DNA from: Agreia sp. COWG
GTDB lineage: Bacteria > Actinomycetota > Actinomycetes > Actinomycetales > Microbacteriaceae
Reading direction: 5' to 3'
Assembly: GCF_904528075.1 (NCBI RefSeq)
Contig: NZ_LR882035.1
Coordinates: 2,604,001 to 2,668,000, forward strand
Length of the DNA: 64,000 bases
The position numbers and the translations under genes were made by a program. Positions 36,427 through 45,216 of the stretch are shown piece after piece. Under the pieces are notes generated by a model. It did no database searches, had not been told where the DNA came from, and worked only from the letters and a program-made list of their open reading frames with translations. Each line of letters starts with the position of its first letter. Within the stretch, counting starts at the first letter, position 1.

Positions 36427-38415
36427 ATGGCGAACAACGACATCGTCGACGAGGCTGAGACCGAGTACGTGCCCACCGAGGCCGACGGCGACATGTTCGG
36501 CGGCTCGCCCGCCAAGAAGGCGCAGCAGTTCTGGCCCTCCGCCAAGCGACTCATGGGACTGCTCAAACCGGAGCGCATGAAGATGGCGGTGGTCGTCGCC
36601 CTCGTGGTGGCGTCGGTGGTTCTCACCGTGATCGCGCCGAAGATCCTCGGGCAGGCCATGGACACGATCTTCAACGGGGTGCTCGGTGCTCAGCTGCCGG
36701 CAGGGGTGCCCCTCGAGACGGTGGTTGCCCAGACGAGGGCCGCCGGCAACAACGACTTCGCGGACCTGCTCGAGAAGTCGTCGATCGTGCCGGGTGCGGG
36801 CATCGACTTCATGGTGCTCGGCCGGCTCATCATCATCGTGCTGCTGATGTACACGGTCGCCTCGCTCTTGAACTGGGCTCAGGGCTACGTTCTGAACGGC
36901 CTCGTCATGCGCGTGGTGTTCACGCTGCGGCAAGACATCGAGGTGAAGATCAACAGGCTGCCCCTGAAGTACTTCGACACCCGGCAGCGTGGAGACGTCA
37001 TGTCGCGCGTCACGAACGACGTCGACAACATCCAGGCGGCGCTCCAGCAGGCGTTCTCCCAGCTCGTGCAGTCGGCCCTCACCGTCGTGGGCATCACGGT
37101 CATGATGTTCATCGTGTCGTGGCAGCTGGCGCTCATCGCCCTGATCGCCCTCCCCCTCTCGGCCGTGATCGCGGGAGTGATCGGCTCCCGCTCGCAGAAG
37201 CTCTTCTCTGCCCAGTGGAAGAACACCGGATCGCTCAACGGCCACATCGAGGAGTCCTTCTCGGGCCTCGAGCTGGTGCGCGCGTTCGGACGCGACAAAG
37301 AGATGGTGGCGGAGTTCGACGAGCGGAACGACAGGCTCTTCACCGCGTCCTTCGGCGCTCAGTTCGTGTCGGGCATGATCATGCCCGCCATGACGTTCGT
37401 CTCCTATCTCTCGTACGTGCTCATCGCGGTGGTCGGTGGGCTGCGGGTGGCCTCCGGCCAGATGACCCTCGGAGACGCGACCGCGTTCATCCAGTACTCG
37501 CGCGAGTTCTCGCAGCCCCTCGGCCAGATCGCCGGCATGGCCAACATGCTGCAGTCGGGCGTGGCATCGGCAGAGCGCACGTTCGAGCTTCTGGATGCCG
37601 AGGAGCAGGATACCGACACGGTCACCGCCGAGCTGCCCCCGCGCACAGACGGTCACGTTCAATTCGATGACGTCTCGTTCAGCTACGACCCCGAGACGCC
37701 GCTCATCGAGGGCCTCTCGCTCGAGGCGAAGCCCGGCCAGACGGTCGCGATCGTCGGCCCGACCGGCGCGGGCAAGACGACCCTGGTGAATCTCGTGATG
37801 CGCTTCTACGAGCTCACGGGCGGGCGCATCCTGCTCGACGGCGTCGACATCACGCAGATCTCGAGGGGAACCCTGCGTTCGCGCGTGGGCATGGTGCTGC
37901 AAGACGCGTGGCTGTTCGAGGGCACCATCCGCGAGAACATCCGCTACGGGAGGCTCGATGCAACCGACGACGAGGTCGTCGACGCGGCTCAGGCCACGAT
38001 GGTCGACCGCTTCGTGCGCCAGTTGCCTGACGGCTACGACACCGTCCTCGACGCGGACGGAGGCAGCGTCTCGGCCGGCGAACGACAGCTCATCACGATC
38101 GCCCGCGCCTTCATCGCGAACCCCTCGCTGCTGATCCTCGACGAGGCGACCTCGTCGGTCGACACCCGCACCGAGCTGCTGGTGCAGCACGCCATGGCCG
38201 CCCTCCGAACAGATCGCACCTCGTTCGTGATCGCGCACCGGCTGTCGACCATCCGAGACGCCGACCTCATTCTCGTCATGCAGAGCGGCCGCATCGTCGA
38301 GACGGGCACGCACGAGGAACTGCTGGCCGCACACGGCGCGTACTTCACCCTCTACATGACCCAATTCCGCGGAGAAGAAGAGGTCGTCGCGCCAGAGACC
38401 CCGCCCGTTCCCTGA
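36427..38415 (+). CDS. ABC exporter subunit, catalytic-site half
   Basis: A 662-residue half-transporter: an acidic N-terminal tail of about 40 residues, six TM helices and an ATPase domain. It has GPTGAGKTT (Walker A), a degenerate signature SVSAGERQLITIARAF (SAGER in place of SGGQR) and an intact LLILDEATSSVD. The consensus ATP site is therefore made of this Walker B and the partner's signature. The TM region contains an extra extracytoplasmic stretch near residues 80-120. The ATG lies 2 bp after the stop of the first subunit; the two are co-translated. Confidence 0.9.
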   Translation: MANNDIVDEAETEYVPTEADGDMFGGSPAKKAQQFWPSAKRLMGLLKPERMKMAVVVALVVASVVLTVIAPKILGQAMDTIFNGVLGAQLPAGVPLETVVAQTRAAGNNDFADLLEKSSIVPGAGIDFMVLGRLIIIVLLMYTVASLLNWAQGYVLNGLVMRVVFTLRQDIEVKINRLPLKYFDTRQRGDVMSRVTNDVDNIQAALQQAFSQLVQSALTVVGITVMMFIVSWQLALIALIALPLSAVIAGVIGSRSQKLFSAQWKNTGSLNGHIEESFSGLELVRAFGRDKEMVAEFDERNDRLFTASFGAQFVSGMIMPAMTFVSYLSYVLIAVVGGLRVASGQMTLGDATAFIQYSREFSQPLGQIAGMANMLQSGVASAERTFELLDAEEQDTDTVTAELPPRTDGHVQFDDVSFSYDPETPLIEGLSLEAKPGQTVAIVGPTGAGKTTLVNLVMRFYELTGGRILLDGVDITQISRGTLRSRVGMVLQDAWLFEGTIRENIRYGRLDATDDEVVDAAQATMVDRFVRQLPDGYDTVLDADGGSVSAGERQLITIARAFIANPSLLILDEATSSVDTRTELLVQHAMAALRTDRTSFVIAHRLSTIRDADLILVMQSGRIVETGTHEELLAAHGAYFTLYMTQFRGEEEVVAPETPPVP

Positions 38416-38443
38416 GCCCGGCGAAGAGAGAAAGAAGCTATCC

Positions 38444-38848
38444 ATGGACTGGACACTCGAGGTCATTGTTCTGCCCGTCACCGACATCGGCAGGTCGATC
38501 GCCTTCTACCGAGACCAGCTCGGGTTTCGCCTCGACCACGACACCGACACGGGGCAGATGCGCGTGGTGCAGCTCACTCCCCCGGGTTCGGGCTGTTCCA
38601 TCGTGATGGGAATGTCCCAAATGGAGCCTGGAACGATGAAAGGGCTGCAACTCGTGGTGTCCGATGCGACCGCAGCCAGGCAGGAGTTGATCTCGCGCAA
38701 GGTCGAGGTCAGCGAGCTGACCGTTTTCGATACCGAGCGCGACGGCAGCACGTTCTTCTTCTTCGATGACCCCGACGGTAATTCCTGGGCTGTGCAGCAG
38801 ATGGAGATCCGCGCGAGCAAGCCGCTCATCCCGCTCGACGCGCGCTGA
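38444..38848 (+). CDS. VOC (glyoxalase/bleomycin-resistance) family protein
   Basis: A 134-residue vicinal-oxygen-chelate protein built of two beta-alpha-beta-beta-beta units. LPVTDIGRSIAFYRDQLGF opens the first and FFDDPDGNSWAVQQ closes the second, the usual metal-site end. It lies 28 bp after the ABC exporter and probably belongs to its transcript, which ends at the terminator downstream. The catalytic role (glyoxalase, dioxygenase or drug binding) is not predictable. Confidence 0.85.
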   Translation: MDWTLEVIVLPVTDIGRSIAFYRDQLGFRLDHDTDTGQMRVVQLTPPGSGCSIVMGMSQMEPGTMKGLQLVVSDATAARQELISRKVEVSELTVFDTERDGSTFFFFDDPDGNSWAVQQMEIRASKPLIPLDAR

Positions 38849-38900
38849 GCCGAGTGCCGGCCCGCGGCATCCGTCGCTCGTTACCACCCAACGCCCAACG

Positions 38901-38940
38901 CAGAAGCGCCCCCCTCCCGAATGGGAGAGGGGCGCTTCTG
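38901..38940. terminator. Bidirectional terminator hairpin
   Basis: A 40-bp inverted repeat with a perfect 12-bp outer stem CAGAAGCGCCCC/GGGGCGCTTCTG, one mismatch, a 5-bp inner stem and a GAAT loop. It stands between the convergent VOC and DEAD-box genes. No T-run follows, but it is very stable and placed to end both transcripts. Confidence 0.8.
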
Positions 38941-38949
38941 GTGTGAAGG

Positions 38950-41196
38950 CTAGACGCTGCGCAGGTCGTCGAGCAGCTGATCGCCGGGGCGGGCGTTCAC
39001 GGTGTTCGCACGGATCTCCGCGCGACCGAGAAGCTCGTCCATACGACGCTGGCGCGAACGGTTGATGAGCGTGATGACCATTCCCTTCTTACCCGCGCGA
39101 CCGGTGCGGCCCGAGCGGTGAAGGTAGGTCTTGTACTCGTCGGGCGCATCGGCCTGGATGACCAGGTTGATGTCGTCGACGTGGATGCCGCGCGCGGCGA
39201 CATCGGTCGCGACGAGCACATTGACCCGGCCGCTGGTGAGCAGCTGCAGGTTGCGCGTGCGGCGCGACTGGTTGAGGTCTCCGTGCAGGCTGGTCGCCGG
39301 GATGCCGGCGTCGTCGAGCTGGTCGGCCAGCTCTTCGGCGAAGGCACGGGTGCGGGCGAAGACGAGGGTCTTGCCAGGGCCCGAGGCGAGCTGCTGGATG
39401 ATCTCGCGCTTGTCGCGCTGCTCGATGAGAAGCACGCGGTGATCGATCGTCGAGGAGGCCTGGTCTTCACCGGCGACCTCGTGCACGGCCGGGTTCACGA
39501 GGAACTCGTTCACCAGCTGGGCGACACCCTTGTCGAGGGTCGCCGAGAACAGCAGGCGCTGTCCGCCGGGCGCGACCAGACGCAGGATGCGCTGCACCGG
39601 CTCGAGGAAGCCCAGGTCGCACATGTGGTCGGCCTCGTCGAGCACGGTGATGGTGACCTTGGAGAGGTCGAGACGACCCTGCTCCACGAGGTCCTCGAGA
39701 CGGCCGGGGGTCGCGATGATGATGTCGGTTCCCCGCTGCAGGGCCGAGACCTGCTTGAACTGCGGAACGCCGCCGAACACCGTTGTGGTGTTCAGGCCGA
39801 CGGCGCGAGCGAGAGGCTGCACGGTTCCGTCGATCTGCATCGCCAGCTCGCGCGTCGGGGCGAGGATCAGGGCGCGGGGCAGGCGACCGGGCTTGCGGCC
39901 CTTGGCTCCACCGTTCTCCATGAGGCGTTCGACGACGGGAGCACCGAACGCGATCGTCTTGCCGGAGCCGGTCTTGCCGCGTCCCAGAACGTCTTTGCCG
40001 GCGAGCACATCGGGAATGGTCGCGGCCTGGATCGGGAACGGGCTGAGAGCGCCCATGGACTGCAGCTGGCGCTCGAGGTTGTCACCCAGACCGAGGTCTT
40101 TGAAGGTCACACCCTCGACCTCGACGGCGGTCGTCGCCTGCGCCTCGAGGCGCTCGAGAACGACGTCGTCGACCGGAGCGTGTCCAGCAGAGGGGCGGTC
40201 GTCGCGCTTCGGGTAGAAGTCCGAGCCACGGTCGTTGCCTCGCTGGGGGCGGTCGTCGAAGGAGCGCTTCGGACGATCGCTGTACGACGGACGCTCGCTG
40301 CGCTCGGGGCGGTCACCATACGAGGGACGCTCGCTGCGCTGGGGACGGTCACCGTACGACGGACGCTCCGTGCGAGCAGGGCGGTCACCGTACGAAGGAC
40401 GGTCGCTGCCGCGCTCGGGGCGGTCGCCATACGACGGACGCTCGCTGCGCTGCGGGCGGTCACCATACGCGGGACGCTCGCTGCGGGCCGGACGGCCACC
40501 ATACGACGGACGATCCGAGCCAGCGGAACGCTGCGGACGGTCACCATACGACGGACGCTCGCTGCGCTGCGGGCGGTCACCATACGAAGGACGATCCGAA
40601 CCGGCGGAACGCTGCGGACGGTCACCGTAGGACGGACGCTCGCTGCGGGCCGGACGGTCACCGTACGAGGGACGGTCCGAGCCAGCGGAACGCTGCGGGC
40701 GGTCAGCGTAGGACGGACGCTCGCTGCGCTGCGGACGGTCACCATACGACGGACGATCCGAACCAGCGGAACGCTGCGGGCGGTCACCGTAGGACGGACG
40801 CTCGCTGCGCTGCGGACGGTCACCATACGACGGACGATCCGAACCAGCGGAACGCTGCGGGCGGTCACCGTACGCGGGACGGTCGTTGCTGCGCTGCGGA
40901 CGGTCACCATACGCGGGACGCTCGTTGCGCTGCGGGCGATCGCCATACGACGGACGCTCGCTGCTGTTGCTCCGCTGCGGGCGGTCGCCATACGACGGAC
41001 GCTCGTTGCTGTAAGAGGGGCGCTCGGCGGCGCGGGAGGCGCGCTCGTCGGCATTCCAGCGAGCCTTCTTGGGGGCGCCGGATGCGGGAGCCGCCTGGTA
41101 GCCGCGGTGGCCGGGAGACTTGCTTCCCGACTTCGAGCCGTTGGGAACGTAGTTCTTGGCGGGCTTGAAGCCGCCTGACTTGTTGTTTTTGGGCAT
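38950..41196 (-). CDS. DEAD-box RNA helicase with N-terminal repeat domain
   Basis: A 748-residue helicase. Residues 1-57 are basic. Residues 58-320 are about 20 copies of a short unit such as ERPSYGDRPQRS, low-complexity and probably disordered. The core follows: Q-motif region from 364, GRGKTGSGKT (Walker A, to 414), APTRELA, VLDEADHMCDLGF (DEAD at 520-523), SAT at 551-553, VLVATDVAARGIHVDDI and HRSGRTGRAGK. Most bacterial homologues carry a basic RNA-binding tail at the C-terminus; here the C-terminal tail is very short and the repeats are at the front. It unwinds RNA in ribosome assembly or mRNA decay. The 5' leader can hide the ribosome binding site (41202-41273). Confidence 0.92.
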   Translation of the reverse strand: MPKNNKSGGFKPAKNYVPNGSKSGSKSPGHRGYQAAPASGAPKKARWNADERASRAAERPSYSNERPSYGDRPQRSNSSERPSYGDRPQRNERPAYGDRPQRSNDRPAYGDRPQRSAGSDRPSYGDRPQRSERPSYGDRPQRSAGSDRPSYGDRPQRSERPSYADRPQRSAGSDRPSYGDRPARSERPSYGDRPQRSAGSDRPSYGDRPQRSERPSYGDRPQRSAGSDRPSYGGRPARSERPAYGDRPQRSERPSYGDRPERGSDRPSYGDRPARTERPSYGDRPQRSERPSYGDRPERSERPSYSDRPKRSFDDRPQRGNDRGSDFYPKRDDRPSAGHAPVDDVVLERLEAQATTAVEVEGVTFKDLGLGDNLERQLQSMGALSPFPIQAATIPDVLAGKDVLGRGKTGSGKTIAFGAPVVERLMENGGAKGRKPGRLPRALILAPTRELAMQIDGTVQPLARAVGLNTTTVFGGVPQFKQVSALQRGTDIIIATPGRLEDLVEQGRLDLSKVTITVLDEADHMCDLGFLEPVQRILRLVAPGGQRLLFSATLDKGVAQLVNEFLVNPAVHEVAGEDQASSTIDHRVLLIEQRDKREIIQQLASGPGKTLVFARTRAFAEELADQLDDAGIPATSLHGDLNQSRRTRNLQLLTSGRVNVLVATDVAARGIHVDDINLVIQADAPDEYKTYLHRSGRTGRAGKKGMVITLINRSRQRRMDELLGRAEIRANTVNARPGDQLLDDLRSV
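40237..41025 (-). repeat. Tandem coding repeats of the helicase N-terminus
   Basis: About 790 bp of imperfect repeats, mostly of 36 or 45 bp, encoding SYGDRPQRS units alternating ERP and SDRP. Variation is mostly at third codon positions plus a few Ser/Ala, Gln/Ala and Gly/Ala changes. This indicates the array is under protein-level selection but copy number is probably variable. The repeats also give long open frames on the other strand that are not genes. Confidence 0.85.
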
Positions 41197-41201
41197 GATA
41201 C

Positions 41202-41273
41202 TTTCCGGGTTTTATTCGATTGCATGGCAAAGCGACAACCCGAATTGGCTGTGGCCCTGCTAGAACCCGGAAA
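41202..41273 (-). promoter_or_regulatory. RBS-masking stem in the DEAD-box helicase leader
   Basis: On the minus strand, TTTCCGGGTT (41273-41264) pairs perfectly, 10 bp, with AACCCGGAAA (41211-41202). The second arm contains GGAAA, the only Shine-Dalgarno-like sequence, which ends 6 nt from the ATG at 41196. The loop is 52 nt. When formed, the stem would block ribosome binding. Cold-inducible leader control is known for DEAD-box helicase mRNAs, so a temperature- or helicase-responsive switch is plausible (inference). Confidence 0.6.
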
Positions 41274-41473
41274 TCGACTGCGTCCGGGGCCGTTGTCATA
41301 CGTTGACATTCCTATCGAGCAGCGGGGGTATTCGCATACAACGCGAATGACCGCTGGTCAGTGCGTCCATACACTGACTGAGGAAACCGGCCCACCAGAC
41401 TTACAAACCCTTCCGCGACGAATCGCGGTGTCTAGAGCCGACTTGTCAACGTTACACGACCGAGGCCGTCCTG
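41274..41473 (-). other. Upstream part of the helicase leader, structured, non-coding
   Basis: 200 bp without a gene. On the minus strand it contains small hairpins: CGCGA-TTCG-TCGCG, GTCAGTG/CACTGAC around 41358-41380 and ATTCGC/GCGAAT around 41333-41351. A TTGACA at the upstream end could be a -35 element, but no good -10 is seen at 17 bp. A long structured 5' UTR for the helicase is the simplest reading. Confidence 0.4.
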
Positions 41474-44400
41474 TCACGCGCTGCGCACGGGGCCGGGCAG
41501 TCCTTCGAGGCGCTCACGTTCGGCCCGCCGATTCGCACGACGCTCGAGGCCCCCGTAGACCACGGAGTAGAGCACGGGCAGCACGAGCAGCGTCAGCACC
41601 GTCGACGAGATGAGCCCGCCGATGACGACGATCGCGAGCGGCTGGGAGATGAATCCGCCGTGGCCCGTGAGCCCGATCGCCATCGGCAGGAGCGCGAAGA
41701 TCGTGGCGAGGGCGGTCATGAGAATCGGTCGGAGCCTGCGCCCCGCGCCCTCGATCATGGCCTCCCGCACCGAGCGACCCTTCTCGCGGTACTGGTTCAC
41801 CAGGTCGATGAGAACGATGGCGTTGGTCACGACGATGCCGATCAGCATGAGCACCCCGATGATCGATGGAACGCCGAGCGGGATGCCGGACACGAGCTGC
41901 AGGATGATGGCACCGGTCGCCGCGAAGGGAACCGAGATCAGCAGGAGCACGGGCTGCAGCAGGCTGCGGAACGTCGCCACCATCACCACGTAGACGATGA
42001 GGATGGCCACCAACAGGGCGAGTCCGAGCTGGCTGAACGCATCGCCCTGGTCGCTCGTGGCGCCGCCGAGCGTGGCCGATGCCCCCGCGGGCAGGGTGGT
42101 GTCGTCGACGGCCTTCTGCACCTCGGCGCTGGCCGTGCCCAGGTTGTCACTCGCGGGTGTGGCGGTGATGGTGGCCGTGCGAACACCCTTGATCGTGGTG
42201 ATCGACGCGGGTCCGTCGACGGTGGCGACGCTCGCGAGCGAATCCAGTCGCACCAGCCCCGCCGCGGTGGGTACCTGCAGGGCGGCGAGCTCCGCCTCTG
42301 TCGACGGCGAGGTCTCGCTCTGAACGTAGATCGAGTAACTCGTGTCGTCGATGAAGATGGTGCCAATCGTCTGCGGCTGCATGGCCTGGGAGACGAGGCC
42401 TCCGACGATCGTCTCGCTGAGGCCGGCGGCCGCCGCCTTGGCGCGGTCGACCGTCACGGCGATGTACGGCCGCGAGTTGCTCAGATTGCTCTCGCTCTGC
42501 GTGATGGCGTCGAGCTTCGAGACCGACGCGAGGATCGCATCCGAGGCCTTCTGCAGGTCTGCCTGGCTGGTCGCCGTCACGTCGATCGCGATGTCGCTCG
42601 AGGCGCCGAAACCGGATGATGCCGCGACGGAGATGTCGCCCGCATCGCTCGTCTTCTCCAGGGCCGAGCGCACCGTGGCCGTCAGCGCCTCCTGGTCGGC
42701 GTTCTCGTCGGTGGTGATGGAGTACGTGATCGCCCCCGCGCCGCCGCCGGTGAAGGCGTCTCGCAGCGAAGACCCGCTCGAGCCGATGCTGAGCTGCACG
42801 GTCTCGATGCCCGAGATGCCGAGGAGCGTCTTCTCGACCGTCTGCGCGGCCGCGTTCTGGGCATCCAGGCTCGTGCCCTCGGGCACCGTCTGGGTGACCG
42901 TGAGGGTGTTCTGCCCGCTCGAGCCGAGGAAGTTCGTCTTCATGAGCGGCGTGAGGCTGACCGTGATGATCAGCAGCAGGAAGGCCGAGACGAGGGTGAC
43001 CACGGGCCGCTTGAGGGTCCAGCGCAGAACGGGCAGGTAACGCTTCTGCAGGGCGGTCGGCTTCTCGTCGTCGTCTCCACCGGCAGGATTCGCGGCGACG
43101 TGGGCGTGCTGCTTTGCCGTGCGAGCGCGAAGGAACCAGTACGCGAGCACGGGCACGATCGTGAGCGCCACGACGAGCGAGGCGAGCAACGCGATGGTGA
43201 CCGTGAGCGCGAAGGGCCTGAAGAGCTCGCCGGTCGTTCCCTCGACGAAGGAGATGGGCAGGAACACCGCCACCGTGGTGATGGTCGATGCCGTGATGGC
43301 GCCAGCCACCTCGCGCACGGCCTCGACGATGATGGCGGCCCTGGCGGCTCCCGCGGTCTGCGTTCCGCCCCGCATTCGGGCGAGGCCGTCGGGCGAGGCC
43401 AGATGTCGACGGATGTTCTCGATCACCACGATGGAGTCGTCGACGACACGGCCGATGGCGATCGTCAGCGCGCCGAGAGTGAGGATGTTGAGCGAGTAGC
43501 CGAAAGCCTGCAGCCCGATGAAGGTGATGAGCAGCGAGGTCGGGATCGAGATGGCGGTGACGAGCGTCGAGCGGATCGACAGCAGGAACACCAGGATCAC
43601 GACCACGGCGAAGAAGAGACCGAGCAGACCCTCCTCTGTGAGCGCCTGGATGGATTGCTGGATGTAGGGCGCCTGGTCGAAGACCACGGTGAACGTGGCT
43701 CCGCCCAGGGCGTCCTTGAGCTTCGGCAGCAGATCCTGAACCGCGTTCGACACCTCGACGGTGTTGGCCGCCGGCAGCTTGGTGATCGCGATGGTGAGCG
43801 CGGGCTTTCCGTCGACCCGGGAGATGGAGGTGATCGGGTCGTCGGTGAGGGCGACGGCGGCGACATCGGCGACCGTGTACACGCCGCCGCCCGGCTTCGC
43901 TGCACCCTCGAGCGGGAGGCCCTGGATATCGGCGACGCTCGTCAGCTTCGTTCCAGCCTGCACCGAGAGTGTCTTGTCGTTCTCGGTCAGTGACCCCGCA
44001 GGAATGAGGAGTCCGTTGTTCTTCACGGCATCCCGAATCGCCTGGGTCGACAGGCCGGCCGCACCGAGCAGGGCCGGATTCGGGGTGATCGTCACGCGTT
44101 GGCCGATGTCGCCCACCAGCTGCGCGTCTCGAACACCGGTCACGTCGGTGATGGCCGGGAGGGTGTTGCTGCGAACGAGCGCCGCGAGTGCCTTCGTATC
44201 GGTGGCACCGTCTGCGGGGGTGACGGCGATCTGCACCACGGGGAAGTCATCGATGCTGCCGGAGAGCACCTGCGGGTCGAGGTCTGCCGGCAGGGTCGAC
44301 TTGATGCGGTTGATGGCCTGGCTCATCTTCTGCTCGGCCGTGGCGAGATTGGTTCCGTAGGCGAAGGTGGCGCTGATGATCGACAGGTTCGTGCTCGACG

Positions 44401-44650
44401 TCGCGGTGGTGGTCTCGATGCCGGCGACGCCCTGGATGGCCGTCTCGATGGGCACGGAGACGTCATCGTTGACGACCTCAGGGGCCGCGCCCGGGTAGCT
44501 CGTGAGCACCGCGAGCTGGGGAAACTCGATCGACGGGATCAGCTCCTGCTTGAGGCTCGTCAGCGCCAGGGAACCGAACACGGCCACGACGATGGTGATG
44601 AGCGCGATGAGCGCACGGTTCTTCATGCTGAGGACGGCAAGGAAATGCAC
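41474..44650 (-). CDS. RND family efflux transporter, AcrB-like
   Basis: A 1058-residue permease of the AcrB/MdtB type with 12 TM helices in the 1+5+1+5 pattern and two large extracytoplasmic loops. The first loop begins YPGAAPEVVNDDVSVPIETAIQGVAGI, the family signature. The conserved GRVVDDSIVVIENIRRH holds the proton-relay Asp pair in helix 4. The GTG start is taken for the AGGAAG site upstream. There is no membrane-fusion protein gene next to it and no outer membrane in this type of organism, so it must work differently from tripartite pumps. The substrate is unknown. Confidence 0.9.
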   Translation of the reverse strand: MHFLAVLSMKNRALIALITIVVAVFGSLALTSLKQELIPSIEFPQLAVLTSYPGAAPEVVNDDVSVPIETAIQGVAGIETTTATSSTNLSIISATFAYGTNLATAEQKMSQAINRIKSTLPADLDPQVLSGSIDDFPVVQIAVTPADGATDTKALAALVRSNTLPAITDVTGVRDAQLVGDIGQRVTITPNPALLGAAGLSTQAIRDAVKNNGLLIPAGSLTENDKTLSVQAGTKLTSVADIQGLPLEGAAKPGGGVYTVADVAAVALTDDPITSISRVDGKPALTIAITKLPAANTVEVSNAVQDLLPKLKDALGGATFTVVFDQAPYIQQSIQALTEEGLLGLFFAVVVILVFLLSIRSTLVTAISIPTSLLITFIGLQAFGYSLNILTLGALTIAIGRVVDDSIVVIENIRRHLASPDGLARMRGGTQTAGAARAAIIVEAVREVAGAITASTITTVAVFLPISFVEGTTGELFRPFALTVTIALLASLVVALTIVPVLAYWFLRARTAKQHAHVAANPAGGDDDEKPTALQKRYLPVLRWTLKRPVVTLVSAFLLLIITVSLTPLMKTNFLGSSGQNTLTVTQTVPEGTSLDAQNAAAQTVEKTLLGISGIETVQLSIGSSGSSLRDAFTGGGAGAITYSITTDENADQEALTATVRSALEKTSDAGDISVAASSGFGASSDIAIDVTATSQADLQKASDAILASVSKLDAITQSESNLSNSRPYIAVTVDRAKAAAAGLSETIVGGLVSQAMQPQTIGTIFIDDTSYSIYVQSETSPSTEAELAALQVPTAAGLVRLDSLASVATVDGPASITTIKGVRTATITATPASDNLGTASAEVQKAVDDTTLPAGASATLGGATSDQGDAFSQLGLALLVAILIVYVVMVATFRSLLQPVLLLISVPFAATGAIILQLVSGIPLGVPSIIGVLMLIGIVVTNAIVLIDLVNQYREKGRSVREAMIEGAGRRLRPILMTALATIFALLPMAIGLTGHGGFISQPLAIVVIGGLISSTVLTLLVLPVLYSVVYGGLERRANRRAERERLEGLPGPVRSA

Positions 44651-44826
44651 GGTGAGTCTTCCTGTCGAGCGCGGCGCAGACGGATGTCGGACCTTTGTCA
44701 ACTATCTCATTCCCGAGGCACCCTCGGTCCGGCAGCGATTCACCACTCGGACCCCACGTCATAGGGCGAACGCTTCAACAATGCAAGCAGTTGTCAGCAC
44801 CGATTTTCGACCGTCACACTGAAGTC

Positions 44827-45195
44827 ATGAAGAGCATCCTCTACAGCGGCGGCACGGTGATCACCGGCGACGACATCGCTGATGCCGTGCTCGAATACGC
44901 CAGTGAACTCGCCCGCCACGAGTCGAGCGATACCCTCGAGATCCCTACCGTCGATGCGGAGGGCCAGACCGGCCGCACCAAGCTGCTGCTCGGCCCCGCC
45001 AGCCAGTTCGTCGTGGCCCAGAGCACCGTCCCCGCCGAGGATCCGGTCGACGACGAACTCGTGAAGTCAGTGCTGCTGAAGACCGCGCATCTGCAGGCCC
45101 CCAAGCCCGTCGCCTCGGCCGACACCACCGGCTACCCCGACTTCGACGAACCGACCGAGGTTCCCGACCCACCCCTGGCCGACGCCGACTCCTGA
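44827..45195 (+). CDS. Hypothetical protein
   Basis: A 122-residue acidic protein. The first 40 residues predict helix (DDIADAVLEYASELARH); the middle carries TKLLLGPASQFVVAQS, which looks like beta strands; the end is a Pro/Asp-rich tail. No signal or membrane segment is present. It is divergent from the RND gene and converges on MocR 21 bp away. No family is recognised. Confidence 0.7.
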   Translation: MKSILYSGGTVITGDDIADAVLEYASELARHESSDTLEIPTVDAEGQTGRTKLLLGPASQFVVAQSTVPAEDPVDDELVKSVLLKTAHLQAPKPVASADTTGYPDFDEPTEVPDPPLADADS

Positions 45196-45216
45196 CGTCG
45201 ACCGTCGAGCGCGGGG

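Noticed and set aside
39118..41178. 686-residue open frame on the + strand, antisense to the DEAD-box helicase
   Set aside because: It is produced by the GC-rich tandem repeats read on the opposite strand. Its residues are Arg/Thr-rich repeats without any domain, while the minus-strand frame has a complete helicase.
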